From Aphanothece cf. minutissima CCALA 015 (GTDB taxonomy: Bacteria; Cyanobacteriota; Cyanobacteriia; PCC-6307; Cyanobiaceae): a DNA stretch of 64,000 nucleotides. The translations under genes and the position numbers were made by a program. This document shows positions 16,692 through 26,015 of this stretch, in pieces; within the stretch, counting starts at the first letter, position 1; each line of letters starts with the position of its first letter. The notes under the pieces were generated by a model that was not told the origin of the DNA, did no database searches, and saw only the letters and a program-made list of their open reading frames with translations. Where the stretch lies: contig PVWP01000012.1 of NCBI GenBank assembly GCA_003003925.1, positions 19,383 to 83,382 on the forward strand, given 5' to 3'.

Positions 16692-17279
16692 ATGGCAGAC
16701 GATTCAGCTCCCGCTTCCCTGGGGGGTCTCCGCCGGCTGGTGCCGCCCCTGGCGGCCCTGACCCTGGCCATGGCGGCCGCCGCCCCCGCCGCCCCTGCCG
16801 CCCCCGCCCAGGAACCGGGCGGTCGCACCCAGTTCCTGCGGGCCCCCTGGAAGGTCACCCTCACCAGTTACACCACCAACGTGGGCCAGTCGCCCGCGGA
16901 GTACTTCTTCACCCTCAGCCTCGAAGCGGGAGCAGGGGCCTCCCTCGGTGGCCTGACCATTCAGCAGATCCGCGGCGCCGACTGGCAGTTCCCGTTTGCC
17001 GTCGAGCGCACCCGCGCCTTTCTCGGGGTGCCCCGCCGTGAGGGGCCCCGGATCCCGGTGCAGGCCGGGTTCGATCCTGCGGCCAGGCGCTTCAACCTCA
17101 GCTTCCCCGAGCCCGTGCCGCCCGGCGCGACGGTCACGGTGTCGCTGCGGCCCTGGACCAATCCCGTCCAGGCCGACACCTACCTGTTCCAGGTGACGGC
17201 GATCCCGGCCGGCCCCGGGCCGGTTCCCAGCCCCGTGGGGGTGGGGACCCTGAGGATCTACCAGCCCAACGAGTGGTGA
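16692..17279 (+). CDS. Exported DUF2808-type protein
   Basis: A 195-residue protein with a signal peptide (LVPPLAALTLAMAAAAPAAPAAPAQ, residues about 16-40) and a beta-rich domain: APWKVTLTSYTTN, YFFTLSLEAGAGASLGGLTIQQI, PVPPGATVTVSLRPWTNP, TYLFQVTAIP and GTLRIYQPN. These match the DUF2808 family common in cyanobacteria, probably periplasmic or outer-membrane associated. Its function is unknown. It lies 26 bases after the GST gene on the same strand. ATG 16692 is preferred because it places the signal peptide correctly. Confidence 0.8.
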   Translation: MADDSAPASLGGLRRLVPPLAALTLAMAAAAPAAPAAPAQEPGGRTQFLRAPWKVTLTSYTTNVGQSPAEYFFTLSLEAGAGASLGGLTIQQIRGADWQFPFAVERTRAFLGVPRREGPRIPVQAGFDPAARRFNLSFPEPVPPGATVTVSLRPWTNPVQADTYLFQVTAIPAGPGPVPSPVGVGTLRIYQPNEW

Positions 17280-17329
17280 GACGATCGGCCGGTGTCCCTG
17301 GTCAGGCGCCAGGATGGTGCCCCCAAAGG

Positions 17330-17617
17330 ATGCCCACGATGCAGGCCAGCTGGAACGGAAAGGTGATCGCCAGCAGTGACGACATCGTGACGGTGGAAGG
17401 CAATGCCTACTTCCCGGCCGATGCCCTCGACCCGGCCTGCATCCGGGCCTCCAGCCACCGCTCGTTCTGCGGCTGGAAGGGGGAGGCCCATTACTACGAC
17501 CTGATCGTCGACGGCAAGGAGAATGCCAACGCCGTCTGGTACTACCCGGAGCCGAAGGAAGCGGCCAGCAACATCCGGGGCCGGGTGGCGTTCTGGAAAG
17601 GGGTGACGGTGGCCTGA
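17330..17617 (+). CDS. DUF427 family protein
   Basis: A 95-residue single-domain protein with the DUF427 pattern: WNGKVIASSDDIVTVEGNAYFP, SHRSFCGWKGEAHYYDL and NAVWYYPEPK. The family forms a small beta-barrel of unknown activity, seen widely in bacteria. ATG 17330 or 17339 are both possible; the first is reported. It probably is read with the upstream exported protein gene, 50 bases away. Confidence 0.85.
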   Translation: MPTMQASWNGKVIASSDDIVTVEGNAYFPADALDPACIRASSHRSFCGWKGEAHYYDLIVDGKENANAVWYYPEPKEAASNIRGRVAFWKGVTVA

Positions 17618-17636
17618 GGCCCCAGGGGCCCGACGA

Positions 17637-17870
17637 TCAGGTGCCGGGATAGCGCAGGGTGCGCCACTCGCCGCTGAGGGTGCTCACCTCCACGCCGATG
17701 CCCACAGGACCCTGGACGGGGCCGAACTCCTCCTGCCACCAGTTGAGCGCCTCGCTCCAGGCGGCATCCAGGGATTCGTAGAGGTCGTCGAGGATGGGAT
17801 GGGGCTCACCCTGCAGATCCACCAGCCGGTAGGTGCGGCACGTCTGGCCGCTGCTGCGCGTCTGGGACAT
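17637..17870 (-). CDS. Small hypothetical protein, 77 residues
   Basis: The sequence runs from MSQTRSSGQTCRTYRLVD to TLRYPGT and includes a Trp-rich amphipathic centre (AWSEALNWWQEEFGP) and a conserved-looking GVGIEV-like strand (GIGVEVSTLSGEWRTL). It resembles small cyanobacteria-only proteins but I cannot name a family. ATG 17870 is used; a longer frame upstream adds an implausible leader. It converges with the DUF427 gene, 19 bases apart. Confidence 0.6.
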   Translation of the reverse strand: MSQTRSSGQTCRTYRLVDLQGEPHPILDDLYESLDAAWSEALNWWQEEFGPVQGPVGIGVEVSTLSGEWRTLRYPGT

Positions 17871-17969
17871 GCTGCGCGAGCGGGAGGATTGAGGTAAGGA
17901 GATCGCCACGTCTTGCCTCGTATACAGGATTGGCATTCTGGCCCCTGTGCCAGATCGGAACTGTCACCT

Positions 17970-19130
17970 TCACAACATCTTTCGGTGTTGCTCCACAACC
18001 GGTGCGGCGCTGGCCGCCCGGGTGGGAGGGCGCTTCCTTCCCGTGCGATGGCTCACCTGGCGGCTGCGTTCCTGGTACCGGTGGACGACCGCCAGCCGCT
18101 CCTCCTGGTAGGCCTGCAGCGCCAGCTGCGGTGTGGCGGCGGCGCCCGGCGCGAGCTTTGCCGCCAGGGCCACCGCATCCTCCAGCCCCGCCGTCATCCC
18201 CCGGGCCTGGGAGGAGCTCATGGCATGGGCGGCGTCGCCGATCAGGGCCACCCGCCCGGCCACGATGGCGGGCAGGGGATCGATGTCGAACGACCAGTTG
18301 GCCACCACGCCCTCCGGAGCGGTGGCGGCGATCACGGCGGCCGCATCAGCCGGAAGCTTGGCGAGGGCGGCGGCGGGCACCCCCTCTTCCAGCAGCCGCT
18401 GCCGGGTCTCCCGGTCGTCGGGAAGCTCCTCCTCCTGGAAGAAGCCCCAGTGGGTGCGCCCCCGGCCCTCCCGGTCGGGGCCCAGGTCGAAGAAATTGGC
18501 GTAGATGCCCCGGCCCCGGGCATAGACGAAGAAATCCCCGCCGCTGCAGAAGCTTTCGTCGGTCACCACCCCCCGCCAGACCCGGTCCCCCAGGTACTGC
18601 AGGCGCCGATCCGGGCAGAGCAGGGCCGCCACCCGGGAGAAGATTCCATCGGCCCCCACCAGCAGATCCCCGGTCCACTGCCGGCCGTCGGCGAAGCGGG
18701 CCACGACCCCGTCCTCCCCCTGGCTCCAGCTGACGAGGGGATGGTCGCCGTGGAAGCAGGCGGGATCCAGATGGCCCCAGAGGGCATCGAGAATGGCGCG
18801 GCGGTGGATCAGCAGGGAGGGCAGCTCCCCGGCCTCCCGCTCGGCCGGGCTGGCTTCGATCAGGTCGCCCCGGAGGTTGCGGAACACGAACCGCTGCACC
18901 GGATGGCCGCCTGCGAGAAGGTCGTCGAGCAGGCCCGGGACGGCGGCCGCCGCCACCGCCTCCACACCGCTCTTCACCAGCAGAATCCCGCAGCCCTCGG
19001 TGCGCAGCCGCGCGGAGCGCTCGAACAGGCAGACCCGGTGGCCCTGGCGCTGCAGCATCAGGGCGAGCAGCAGGCCGGAACTGCCGGCACCCACCACGGC
19101 GATGCGGAGGCCGGCGGGGGCGGAACTCAT
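17970..19130 (-). CDS. FAD-dependent monooxygenase (PHBH/UbiH fold)
   Basis: A 386-residue flavoprotein. IAVVGAGSSGLLLALML at about residues 10-26 is the FAD dinucleotide fold, GDLLVGADGIFSRV the DG motif, and VALIGDAAHAMSS the GD motif contacting the flavin ribose. Such enzymes hydroxylate aromatic or isoprenoid substrates, and the target here is unknown. The C-terminal tail is Arg-rich. Its ATG overlaps the stop of the upstream TerB-like gene by 4 bases, so the two are co-translated. Confidence 0.87.
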   Translation of the reverse strand: MSSAPAGLRIAVVGAGSSGLLLALMLQRQGHRVCLFERSARLRTEGCGILLVKSGVEAVAAAAVPGLLDDLLAGGHPVQRFVFRNLRGDLIEASPAEREAGELPSLLIHRRAILDALWGHLDPACFHGDHPLVSWSQGEDGVVARFADGRQWTGDLLVGADGIFSRVAALLCPDRRLQYLGDRVWRGVVTDESFCSGGDFFVYARGRGIYANFFDLGPDREGRGRTHWGFFQEEELPDDRETRQRLLEEGVPAAALAKLPADAAAVIAATAPEGVVANWSFDIDPLPAIVAGRVALIGDAAHAMSSSQARGMTAGLEDAVALAAKLAPGAAATPQLALQAYQEERLAVVHRYQERSRQVSHRTGRKRPPTRAASAAPVVEQHRKML

Positions 19131-19546
19131 GCGCTCACGGCGGGCTCCAGGATGCTGGCATGGAGAACGTCCATCACCTCCAGCACCTTGGTGGTCTCCT
19201 CCGGGTCCAGGCGCAGGGTGCTGGCCAGGTCGGCGAGGATCGCCTGCTCCTGGTCTTGCAAAGGGCCGTCGGAGCGCATGATCTCCGCCGCCACCGCATA
19301 GGCCGTGTGCCGCTGCCGGTCGTCGAGCACCGCGGCCGCCTCCTCCATCAGGCCGATCGCGCCCTTGGCCCGCAGCCCCTGGAGCAGGGTGTCCATCAGG
19401 CTGATCATCTCCTTATCGCTCCTGCCCTTGAAGGGGGTGCGGTAATCGAGGGCGTGGCGAAGGGCCCGGGTGCCCGCCATGGTGAGGGCACCGTCCCAGG
19501 AGACGGCGGCGAGAGCGACCGCGGCGAAGGCCGTAGGTGCGTCCAT
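19127..19546 (-). CDS. TerB-like (tellurite-resistance family) protein
   Basis: A 139-residue all-helical protein. The acidic pattern and TAYAVAAEIMRSDGPLQDQEQAILADLASTLRL match TerB domains, which bind metal through conserved Asp/Glu on two helices. The role in cyanobacteria is not established. ATG 19546 gives MDAPTAFAAVALAAVSWDG; a start at 19579 is less likely. It overlaps the monooxygenase start downstream by 4 bases. Confidence 0.8.
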   Translation of the reverse strand: MDAPTAFAAVALAAVSWDGALTMAGTRALRHALDYRTPFKGRSDKEMISLMDTLLQGLRAKGAIGLMEEAAAVLDDRQRHTAYAVAAEIMRSDGPLQDQEQAILADLASTLRLDPEETTKVLEVMDVLHASILEPAVSA

Positions 19547-19656
19547 GGACAACGTGGAAAGCTTGGGACCCCCTGTCATCGTTCGCTTCAGGGGTGTCTG
19601 TCAGTGGCCGATGCGACCGAATCCGGTAAAGGATCCCCGCCGCCCCGGTGAGCTCC

Positions 19657-19923
19657 TCAGCGCTTCGCGGCGCCGCCGCCGGCAGCCCCGCCCTCACGGC
19701 ACAGCCTCAGATACAGGGCGTCCGGCTCCTGGTACCGCGCCGGACGGCAGTCGTGCAGCCGGGCCAGCTGCAGCCAGCAGACGGTCCGTTGCACGGTCTT
19801 GAGACTCTTGCCCTCCCGCACCAGCATCCGCATGGCCCGGCAGTAGGAGCCGTAGTGCTCATCCAGGTCCGGGAGGTCGCGGGACCGGTCGGCGCTGGGG
19901 CGCTGGTCGGAGGGAACGCTCAT
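19657..19923 (-). CDS. Small protein of a two-member paralogous family (copy A)
   Basis: An 88-residue protein of unknown function. Its core HYGSYCRAMRMLVREG followed by KSLKTVQRTVCWLQL closely matches the protein at 40937-41215 (NYSMYCKALRLLVREG, RTLKKIQRTVCWHRL). Both have a conserved Cys-containing basic helix pair and then a Tyr-x-(D/E)-PD segment before a leucine-rich end. A Gly/Ala-rich tail is present here. ATG 19923 is chosen because it removes an unrelated leader. It reads toward the TerB-like gene, 110 bases away. Confidence 0.75.
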   Translation of the reverse strand: MSVPSDQRPSADRSRDLPDLDEHYGSYCRAMRMLVREGKSLKTVQRTVCWLQLARLHDCRPARYQEPDALYLRLCREGGAAGGGAAKR

Positions 19924-20030
19924 GCATCGACTCCAGCACTTCCGCTCGGACAGCGACTGTGACGAGGGGAACCAAGCGGACAGATCGTGAGGTTTCGCCA
20001 GGCGGCCCAACCCGCGGGCAGGGCCAGCGC

Positions 20031-20057
20031 AAAAAAAGAGGGCCCCGGAGGGCCCTC
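20031..20057 (-). terminator. Terminator of glnN
   Basis: On the minus strand GAGGGCCC and GGGCCCTC form a perfect 8-bp stem with a 4-base loop, followed by seven T. It lies 22 bases after the glnN stop. Confidence 0.93.
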
Positions 20058-20079
20058 GCCGCCGGGACCGATGGGGTGA

Positions 20080-22248
20080 TCAGCGGATGAACAGCATCTC
20101 CTGGTAGGAGGGCAGGGGCCAGAGGTTGTCGTCCACCACGGCCTCGAGGCCGTCGACGACCTCCCGCAGCTGGTGCATCAGCGGCAGCAGCGTGTCGGCC
20201 GAATAGCGCATGTGGGCCATGGTGCCGTGGGGGGCGTTGCCGATGGCGCTTTCCAGGGCACTGCTGAGCTCCATGAGCTTGGCGCTGAGGGACGCCACCT
20301 TGGTCTGGGTTTCCGAGGACACCTGGAGGCCCATGGAGGTCTGGAGCTGCAGGGAGCTGGCCAGCTCTCCCAGGTAGCGCATGGCGGCGGGATAGATCTG
20401 GGTCTGGGCGATCTGCACGGCCAGCTTGGCCTCCACGTCGATGGCGAGCACGTACTGCTCGGCGTAGACCTCGAAGCGGCTCTCCAGCTCGAGAGGGGTG
20501 AGCACACCCTGCTGGGCGAAGAGGTCGCGGACCTCAGGCCGCTGCAGGACGGGCAGGGAATCGGCGGTGGTGGGCAGATTCTCCAGGCCCCGCTCCTCCA
20601 CGGCGATGCGGTGCCATTCGCTGGAATAGCCGTCGCCGCCGAAGACCACGTTGCCGTGGTCGGTCATGATCTGCTTGAGCACGGAGAAGGCGGCGCCGGG
20701 CAGGCTTTCCCCCGCGGCCATCTTCTGCTCCAGCTGGTCGCTCACGTAGGCGAGCGAGTCCGCCAGGATCGTGTTCATGGCCACCAGGGGGCCGGCCACC
20801 GACTGGTTGGAGCCGACGGCCCGGAACTCGAAGCGGTTGCCGGTGAAGGCGAAGGGGGAGGTGCGGTTGCGGTCGCCGGGATCCTTGGGGAATTCCGGCA
20901 GGGTGTCGACGCCCAGCTGCATCACGCCGGCGTTGCTGGAGCCTTTCACGTCCCCTTCCTTGATCTGGCGGAAGACGTCCTCCAGCTGGCTGCCCAGATA
21001 GACGGAGATGATGGCCGGCGGAGCTTCGTTGGCACCGAGGCGATGGTCGTTGCCGGCCGTGGCCACCACGGCCCGCATCAGCGGACCGAACTTGTGCACC
21101 CCGCGGATGACGGCGCCGCAGAACAGCAGGAACTGCATGTTCTCGTGGGGGGTGCTGCCGGGATCCAGCAGGTTGCCCTGGGTGGCATTGCCCACCGACC
21201 AGTTGACGTGCTTGCCCGAGCCGTTGATGCCCTCGAAGGGCTTCTCATGGAGCAGGCAGTTCATGCCGTGGCGGCGTGCCGTGCTCTTGAGAATGGTCAT
21301 GATCAGCTGCTGGTGATCCGTGGCCACGTTGGCCGCCTCGAAGAACGGGGCGATCTCGAACTGGCCCGGGGCCACTTCGTTGTGGCGGGTCTTGGCGGGG
21401 ATGCCCAGCTTGTACAGCTGACGCTCCACGTCCTGCATGTACACCTGCACCCGTTGGGGGATGGCGCCGAAGTAGTGGTCGTCGAACTGCTGGCCCTTGG
21501 CGGAGGGCTTGCCGAAGAGGGTGCGGCCCGCCAGCAGCAGGTCGGGGCGCAGGGGCACGTAGGCGCTGTCGACCAGGAAGTACTCCTGCTCGGCGCCGCA
21601 GCTGGAGTTGACCGGGGCCACGTCGCTTTCCCCAAGCAGCCGCAGCAGCCGCTGGGCCTGCTTGTTCATGGCGGCGTTGGAGCGTAGCAGGGGGGTCTTC
21701 TTGTCGAGGGCCTCGCCGGTCCAGGAGATGAAGACGGTGGGGATGCAGAGGGTGAGACCGTTGGGGGTCTCCATCAGGAAGGCCGGGCTGGTGATGTCCC
21801 AGGCGGTGTAGCCGCGGGCCTCAAAGGTGGTGCGGATGCCGCCGCTGGGGAAGGAGGAGCCGTCGGGTTCGCCCTGCACCAGGACCTTGCCGGTGAACTC
21901 GGTGATCACCGAGCCGTCACCCTGCACCGAGATGAAGCCGTCGTGCTTCTCGGCGGTGGCGTTGGTGAGGGGGTAGAAGACGTGGGCGTAGTAGAGCGCG
22001 CCGCGGCTGGTCGCCCATTCCTTCATCGCCTGGGCCACCACGTTGGCGACCGAGACGTCAAGCTTGCCGTTCTCCTTGATGGTGCGCTGCACCGACTTGA
22101 AGATGTCCTTGGGCAGGGCCGCCTTCATCTTGGCCAGGCTGAACACGTCGCTGGCCCAGAGCTCATCCAGCGACTCGATGGGGGGGGTCACCACCGGGGG
22201 GCGCTGGTGAATCTCCTGAATGGCGGCGAAGCGTTGGGGGCTGGGCAT
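20080..22248 (-). CDS. glnN: Glutamine synthetase type III
   Basis: ATP-dependent amidation of glutamate, the GSIII form found in some cyanobacteria alone or beside GSI. The 722-residue length is right for the family (GSI is about 470). Key segments are [52 protein letters not shown] and [19 protein letters not shown] 22248 gives [13 protein letters not shown]; the open frame upstream is not conserved. It stands alone with its own terminator. No clear NtcA site was found in the 95-base upstream gap. Confidence 0.97.
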   Translation of the reverse strand: MPSPQRFAAIQEIHQRPPVVTPPIESLDELWASDVFSLAKMKAALPKDIFKSVQRTIKENGKLDVSVANVVAQAMKEWATSRGALYYAHVFYPLTNATAEKHDGFISVQGDGSVITEFTGKVLVQGEPDGSSFPSGGIRTTFEARGYTAWDITSPAFLMETPNGLTLCIPTVFISWTGEALDKKTPLLRSNAAMNKQAQRLLRLLGESDVAPVNSSCGAEQEYFLVDSAYVPLRPDLLLAGRTLFGKPSAKGQQFDDHYFGAIPQRVQVYMQDVERQLYKLGIPAKTRHNEVAPGQFEIAPFFEAANVATDHQQLIMTILKSTARRHGMNCLLHEKPFEGINGSGKHVNWSVGNATQGNLLDPGSTPHENMQFLLFCGAVIRGVHKFGPLMRAVVATAGNDHRLGANEAPPAIISVYLGSQLEDVFRQIKEGDVKGSSNAGVMQLGVDTLPEFPKDPGDRNRTSPFAFTGNRFEFRAVGSNQSVAGPLVAMNTILADSLAYVSDQLEQKMAAGESLPGAAFSVLKQIMTDHGNVVFGGDGYSSEWHRIAVEERGLENLPTTADSLPVLQRPEVRDLFAQQGVLTPLELESRFEVYAEQYVLAIDVEAKLAVQIAQTQIYPAAMRYLGELASSLQLQTSMGLQVSSETQTKVASLSAKLMELSSALESAIGNAPHGTMAHMRYSADTLLPLMHQLREVVDGLEAVVDDNLWPLPSYQEMLFIR

Positions 22249-22343
22249 GGAAACAGCTTGGGTCGGCTGGGGGGTATCCAATCCTTGTGTCCTGCCCCAT
22301 GGGTGGAGCCGTTGATACAGAACGGCAGGTTGCCCGGCGGCCC

Positions 22344-22772
22344 TCAGCGCAGGTAGGAGCGGATCGCAGGGCGGCACCAGAACACCAGGGCCGCCAGGGT
22401 CAGGCCCCAGGCCAGGGGGGCGGCCACCGCCAGCAGGAGCCGTTCCTCACCCACCAGCGCCAGGCGCACGATGCCGTAGGCCATCTCGATCGCCAGATCC
22501 AGGGACAGCGCCACGATCGCGACCACCTGGCCCCAGAGGCGCCACTTCAGCAGGGCGACACAGGCGACCACGCCCAGGGCCACCGCCGGCAGCACGGCAC
22601 TGGTGTAGACGACGATATTGGCCGTCCGCCAGAGGCTGGAGAGCAGGATCGCCGCCAGGCCGAGCGGCAGGGCCAGCAGGTTGGCCACCAGGCCGAGCCA
22701 GGCGAGCACCCGGTAGCCGCGGGGCGGCTGCAGTTCCGCAAGGGCGGCAGGGGTCGGTGAGAGCGTCTGCAT
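22344..22772 (-). CDS. Small integral membrane protein, 142 residues
   Basis: Four hydrophobic stretches are visible: [68 protein letters not shown] and [21 protein letters not shown]. No family is recognised. It is followed by glnN on the same strand after 95 bases and preceded by another small gene 13 bases away. Confidence 0.65.
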   Translation of the reverse strand: MQTLSPTPAALAELQPPRGYRVLAWLGLVANLLALPLGLAAILLSSLWRTANIVVYTSAVLPAVALGVVACVALLKWRLWGQVVAIVALSLDLAIEMAYGIVRLALVGEERLLLAVAAPLAWGLTLAALVFWCRPAIRSYLR

Positions 22773-22785
22773 CCGATGGATTCTC

Positions 22786-23151
22786 TCAGTTGCGGTCAGG
22801 GAGCGCGCCGTCCCTGTCGGATCGAAACACCAGCTCCAGGTCGGGCATCACCTCGGCCGCGATCGCCACCAGGGTCTCGAACAGCGCCTTGGTGTGGGGC
22901 GCCCCCGCCCCCATGGCCTCCCGGCTCATCAGCACCAGTTCCAGTACGGGGCCATCCGCCTTGGCCTGCACGTCGGCGATCAGCTGCAGCCGCAGGGTCT
23001 CGTGCTCCCCCCGCACGATGGCGCTGAGATGGGCGGGGGAGCGGTGCTCCACATCGGCGTGGAACCGCAGGACCAGGGGATCCAGCCGACCGATGAGCTC
23101 CGTCGGCGGCAGGGGGACCCGGGGCCTGAAGAGCAGCAGGAAACGGGCCAT
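22786..23151 (-). CDS. Hypothetical protein, 121 residues
   Basis: No family is recognised. The protein begins MARFLLLFRPRVPLP and contains VLRFHADVEHRSPAHLSAIVRG and VLELVLMSREAMGAG, with predicted alternating strands and helices and no signal or membrane span. It lies 13 bases before the membrane protein gene, suggesting a two-gene unit. Confidence 0.55.
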   Translation of the reverse strand: MARFLLLFRPRVPLPPTELIGRLDPLVLRFHADVEHRSPAHLSAIVRGEHETLRLQLIADVQAKADGPVLELVLMSREAMGAGAPHTKALFETLVAIAAEVMPDLELVFRSDRDGALPDRN

Positions 23152-23222
23152 GACGTCGGGCTGGTCCCCCCATCCTGGGGCCGTGCCGGGGGCGGCGTCC
23201 GACGGGGCCGTCGGGGGGCCGA

Positions 23223-23915
23223 TCAGCGCAGTTCGAACAGGAGCACATCCGCCCCGTCAGGGCCCGCCAGGAAGCTGTCCGCCGGGGCCGCCGCAAAGCC
23301 CAGACCGTCACCCCGCCGCAGCGGCCGCCCGAAGGCCGTGCCCTCCCCCTCGATCATCTGCAGCCAGCCGTTGGCGTCGGGGGCGATGGCCAGCTCCAGC
23401 CGCTCGCCGGCACCGGCCCGGGCCCGGCAGAGCCGCACCGGCCGGTTGATGGCCAGGGCCCCATCGCGGCCGTCCGGATCGAGCAGCGGCGTCCAGCCGG
23501 GCCGGAGCACGAACGGCTCCTGGCGGTAGGCGGGCGGGTGGCCGGCACGGTCCGGCTCGATCCAGATCTGCAGCAGCCGGCAGGGGATGGCGCCCCGGTT
23601 CATCTCGCTGTGGACCACGCCGGTGCCGGCGCTCATCGCCTGCACTTCTCCGGCCCGCAGCACTTCGCTGTGGCCCATGGAGTCCTGGTGGTTGAGCTGG
23701 CCATTCACCATCACCGTGACGATCTCCATGTCCCGGTGCGGATGCATGCCGAAGCCGCGGCCGGCGGCGATGGTGTCGTCGTTGATCACTCGCAGCGGTC
23801 CGAACCCCATCCAGGCCGGATCGTGGTGGTGGGAAAAGGAGAAGCTGTGCCAGCTGTCCAGCCAGTCAAGCTGGCTGTGGAAGCGCTCGGCGGCGGGGCG
23901 GAAGACGAGGGTCAT
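23223..23915 (-). CDS. Pirin family protein (YhhW type)
   Basis: A bicupin of 230 residues. The metal site of the N-terminal cupin is visible in GMHPHRDMEIVT and MSAGTGVVHSEMN, giving the His-x-His, His and Glu set. YhhW-type pirins can act as quercetin 2,3-dioxygenases; the natural substrate here is unknown. It is the last gene of a run with an FMN reductase (11 bases upstream) and an old yellow enzyme, a redox group next to an HxlR regulator. Confidence 0.92.
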   Translation of the reverse strand: MTLVFRPAAERFHSQLDWLDSWHSFSFSHHHDPAWMGFGPLRVINDDTIAAGRGFGMHPHRDMEIVTVMVNGQLNHQDSMGHSEVLRAGEVQAMSAGTGVVHSEMNRGAIPCRLLQIWIEPDRAGHPPAYRQEPFVLRPGWTPLLDPDGRDGALAINRPVRLCRARAGAGERLELAIAPDANGWLQMIEGEGTAFGRPLRRGDGLGFAAAPADSFLAGPDGADVLLFELR

Positions 23916-23926
23916 GGGGCGGGTCC

Positions 23927-24445
23927 TCAGGGTTGAATCGGTTCCATGCGCTGGAGGCGATGCACGATGTCATCGATGCTGGTGTCCTTGGCGGGATTGC
24001 TGCGGCTGCTGGAGAGCTGGCGACCCACCACGTGGGCCCCGAGGTGGGCCAGCTGGATGCGCAGCACGGCCAGCACCTCGATGCCGGGACCGCCGGAATG
24101 GGTGGCGATCGCCACCGGCCGGCCGTTGAACAGGGTGCGGAAGCCGTCCCCCTGAACCGAGAGCCAGGCGATGGCGCTGGTCAGCACCGGCGGCAGGGAG
24201 CCGTTGTATTCGGGGGCGCAGATGACCCAGCGGGGGGCGGTCTCGAGCCTGCGGCTCAGCCCCTCCACTTCGGCGGGCAGGCCGGAGGCGGCGTGGGTGC
24301 GGGGGTTGTAGAGCGGCAGCGGCAGGCTGGTGAGGTCGAGCACCTCGGCGGCCATGCCGCGGGCGCGGCCGGCGGCGGCGAAACGCTCGGCGAGTTTCAG
24401 GTTCTCGCCGTTGCTGGCACTGAGCACCAGGAGATCGGGGGACAT
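23927..24445 (-). CDS. NADPH-dependent FMN reductase
   Basis: A flavodoxin-fold reductase of 172 residues. LVLSASNGENLKLAERF is the phosphate-binding loop, and CAPEYNGSLPPVLTSAIAW is the family signature around the flavin ring. It reduces flavins or quinones with NAD(P)H. ATG 24445 is separated from the upstream old yellow enzyme stop by 1 base, so they are translationally coupled. The longer open frame is a readthrough of another frame. Confidence 0.88.
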   Translation of the reverse strand: MSPDLLVLSASNGENLKLAERFAAAGRARGMAAEVLDLTSLPLPLYNPRTHAASGLPAEVEGLSRRLETAPRWVICAPEYNGSLPPVLTSAIAWLSVQGDGFRTLFNGRPVAIATHSGGPGIEVLAVLRIQLAHLGAHVVGRQLSSSRSNPAKDTSIDDIVHRLQRMEPIQP

Positions 24446-24446
24446 G

Positions 24447-25514
24447 TCAGGCGGATTCCAGGAAGGGGTAGTCGGTGTAGCCGGCCGGACCGGGGGTGTA
24501 AAAGGTGGATGGATCGGCGGCCTGCAGGGGTGCGCCGCGGAGCAGGCGCTCGGGCAGGTCCGGGTTGGCCAGGAACGGCGTGCCGAAGGCCACCGCATCG
24601 AGCTGGCCGGCGGCGATGGCGGCGTTGGCCTCCTCGGCCGTGTAACCCATGTTCCCCACCAGCACCCCGCTGAAGCCGGCCCGGATCGGGGTGAGCACAT
24701 CGCCGTGCTGCTGGCCGAGGAAGTCCCCCCGCATCACGTGCAGGTAATCCAGGCCCGTGCTCTCCAGCCGTTCCGCCAGCCAGCCCGACAGGCCGATGGG
24801 GTCGCTGTCGACCATGGCGTTGTAGCCGTTGAGCGGCGAGATCCGCAGGCCCACCAGGGGCGATTCGGCCCGGGCGGCCTCCAGCACCTCCAGCAGCAGC
24901 CGGGCCCGGTTGGCCACCGGCCCGCCGTAGGGACCCTGGCGCCGGTTGCTGCCGTCCCGCAGGAACGAGTCGAGCAGGTAGCCGTTGGCGCCATGCACCT
25001 CGACCCCGTCGAAGCCGGCGTCGATGGCGTTGCGGGTGGCCTGGCGGAACCCCTCCACGATGGCGGGCAGTTCGTCGTCAGCCAGCTCCCGGGGAACGAC
25101 ATAGGGCTGTTTCCCTTCCGGGGTGTGCACCTCATCGCCGGTGATGGCGATCGGGCTCGGCCCCACCGGCTGGCGGCCCCCGTTGAGCAGGGGGTGGCAG
25201 GCCCGGCCGCCGTGCCAGATCTGCAGCACGATGCGCCCACCGGCGGCATGGACCGCGTCGGTGGTGAGCCGCCAGCCCGCCACCTGGGCCGCCGAATGGA
25301 TGCCGGGCTCGTGCCAGAAGGACGAGTTGCCCTCCATCACCATCGTGGCTTCGGCGATCAGCAGGCCGGCGCTGGCCCGCTGCTGGTAGTAGGTGGCCAT
25401 CAGCGGGCCCGGGACGTGGTCCGGCTCGGCCCGGCATCGGGTGAGGGGGGCCATCAGCACCCGGTTGGGCAGCAGCAGCGGGCCCACGGTCAGGGGGGTG
25501 AACAGGTCGCTCAT
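24447..25514 (-). CDS. Old yellow enzyme family NADH:flavin oxidoreductase
   Basis: A TIM-barrel FMN ene-reductase of 355 residues. NRVLMAPLTRCRA, LIAEATMV, LQIWHGGRACHP, GFDGVEVHGANGYLLDSFLRDG and VGNMGYT are the expected barrel segments. The catalytic Tyr lies within NRRQGPYGG. It reduces activated C=C bonds, often of electrophilic stress compounds. It is the first gene of the operon with FMN reductase and pirin and faces an HxlR regulator across a 144-base gap, a common arrangement for electrophile- or quinone-responsive control. Confidence 0.92.
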   Translation of the reverse strand: MSDLFTPLTVGPLLLPNRVLMAPLTRCRAEPDHVPGPLMATYYQQRASAGLLIAEATMVMEGNSSFWHEPGIHSAAQVAGWRLTTDAVHAAGGRIVLQIWHGGRACHPLLNGGRQPVGPSPIAITGDEVHTPEGKQPYVVPRELADDELPAIVEGFRQATRNAIDAGFDGVEVHGANGYLLDSFLRDGSNRRQGPYGGPVANRARLLLEVLEAARAESPLVGLRISPLNGYNAMVDSDPIGLSGWLAERLESTGLDYLHVMRGDFLGQQHGDVLTPIRAGFSGVLVGNMGYTAEEANAAIAAGQLDAVAFGTPFLANPDLPERLLRGAPLQAADPSTFYTPGPAGYTDYPFLESA

Positions 25515-25608
25515 GGGGCGGTGACCGGCCGGCCGGGGCGGGAAGGCCCCGGGCCGTAAGGGATTGTTAAGGTCATGGGGGGACTCTGGCGGACACGCAC
25601 CCTGACTG

Positions 25609-25628
25609 ACAAGAACGCACCGGCTTGT
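25609..25628. promoter_or_regulatory. Candidate operator between old yellow enzyme and HxlR genes
   Basis: ACAAG and CTTGT flank a 10-base spacer in the divergent gap. HxlR proteins are dimeric winged-helix regulators that bind dyads, so this is a reasonable operator. Confidence 0.35.
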
Positions 25629-25658
25629 GCCTGGGGCACCCACCGGTAACCGAGACCC

Positions 25659-26015
25659 GTGACGGCCTCCCTTTCCGATCCCGAATCCTCCGGTGGCTCC
25701 GAGCTCTGCCCGGCCGAGCTGGCCCTGCGGGTGATGCGCGGCCGCTGGAAGCTGCTGATCCTCTGCCGGCTCCGCGAGGGTCCCCAGCGGTTCTCGGCCC
25801 TGCAGCGGGCCCTGACGGGGGTGAGTCACAAGGTGCTGACCGCCCAGCTGCGGGAGCTGGAGGCCGATGCCGTCGTCTGCCGGCACGTCTTCGGTGAGGT
25901 GCCGCCGCGGGTGGAGTACGACCTCAGCGAGCGGGGTCGGGCGCTGCTGCCCGTGCTGGAAGGTCTGCACGCCTGGGGAGCGGCAGCCCCACCAGCGGTG
26001 GAAGCTGGGGAATGA
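25659..26015 (+). CDS. HxlR-family transcriptional regulator
   Basis: A winged-helix protein of 118 residues. ALRVMRGRWKLLILCRL, RFSALQRALTGVSHKVLTAQLRELE and PRVEYDLSERG are the HxlR signature. A Cys lies before the domain (SELCPAEL), as in redox-sensing members. The start is a GTG at 25659. It probably controls the divergent ene-reductase operon. Its last 92 bases overlap the end of the glycosyltransferase gene on the other strand. Confidence 0.9.
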   Translation: MTASLSDPESSGGSELCPAELALRVMRGRWKLLILCRLREGPQRFSALQRALTGVSHKVLTAQLRELEADAVVCRHVFGEVPPRVEYDLSERGRALLPVLEGLHAWGAAAPPAVEAGE

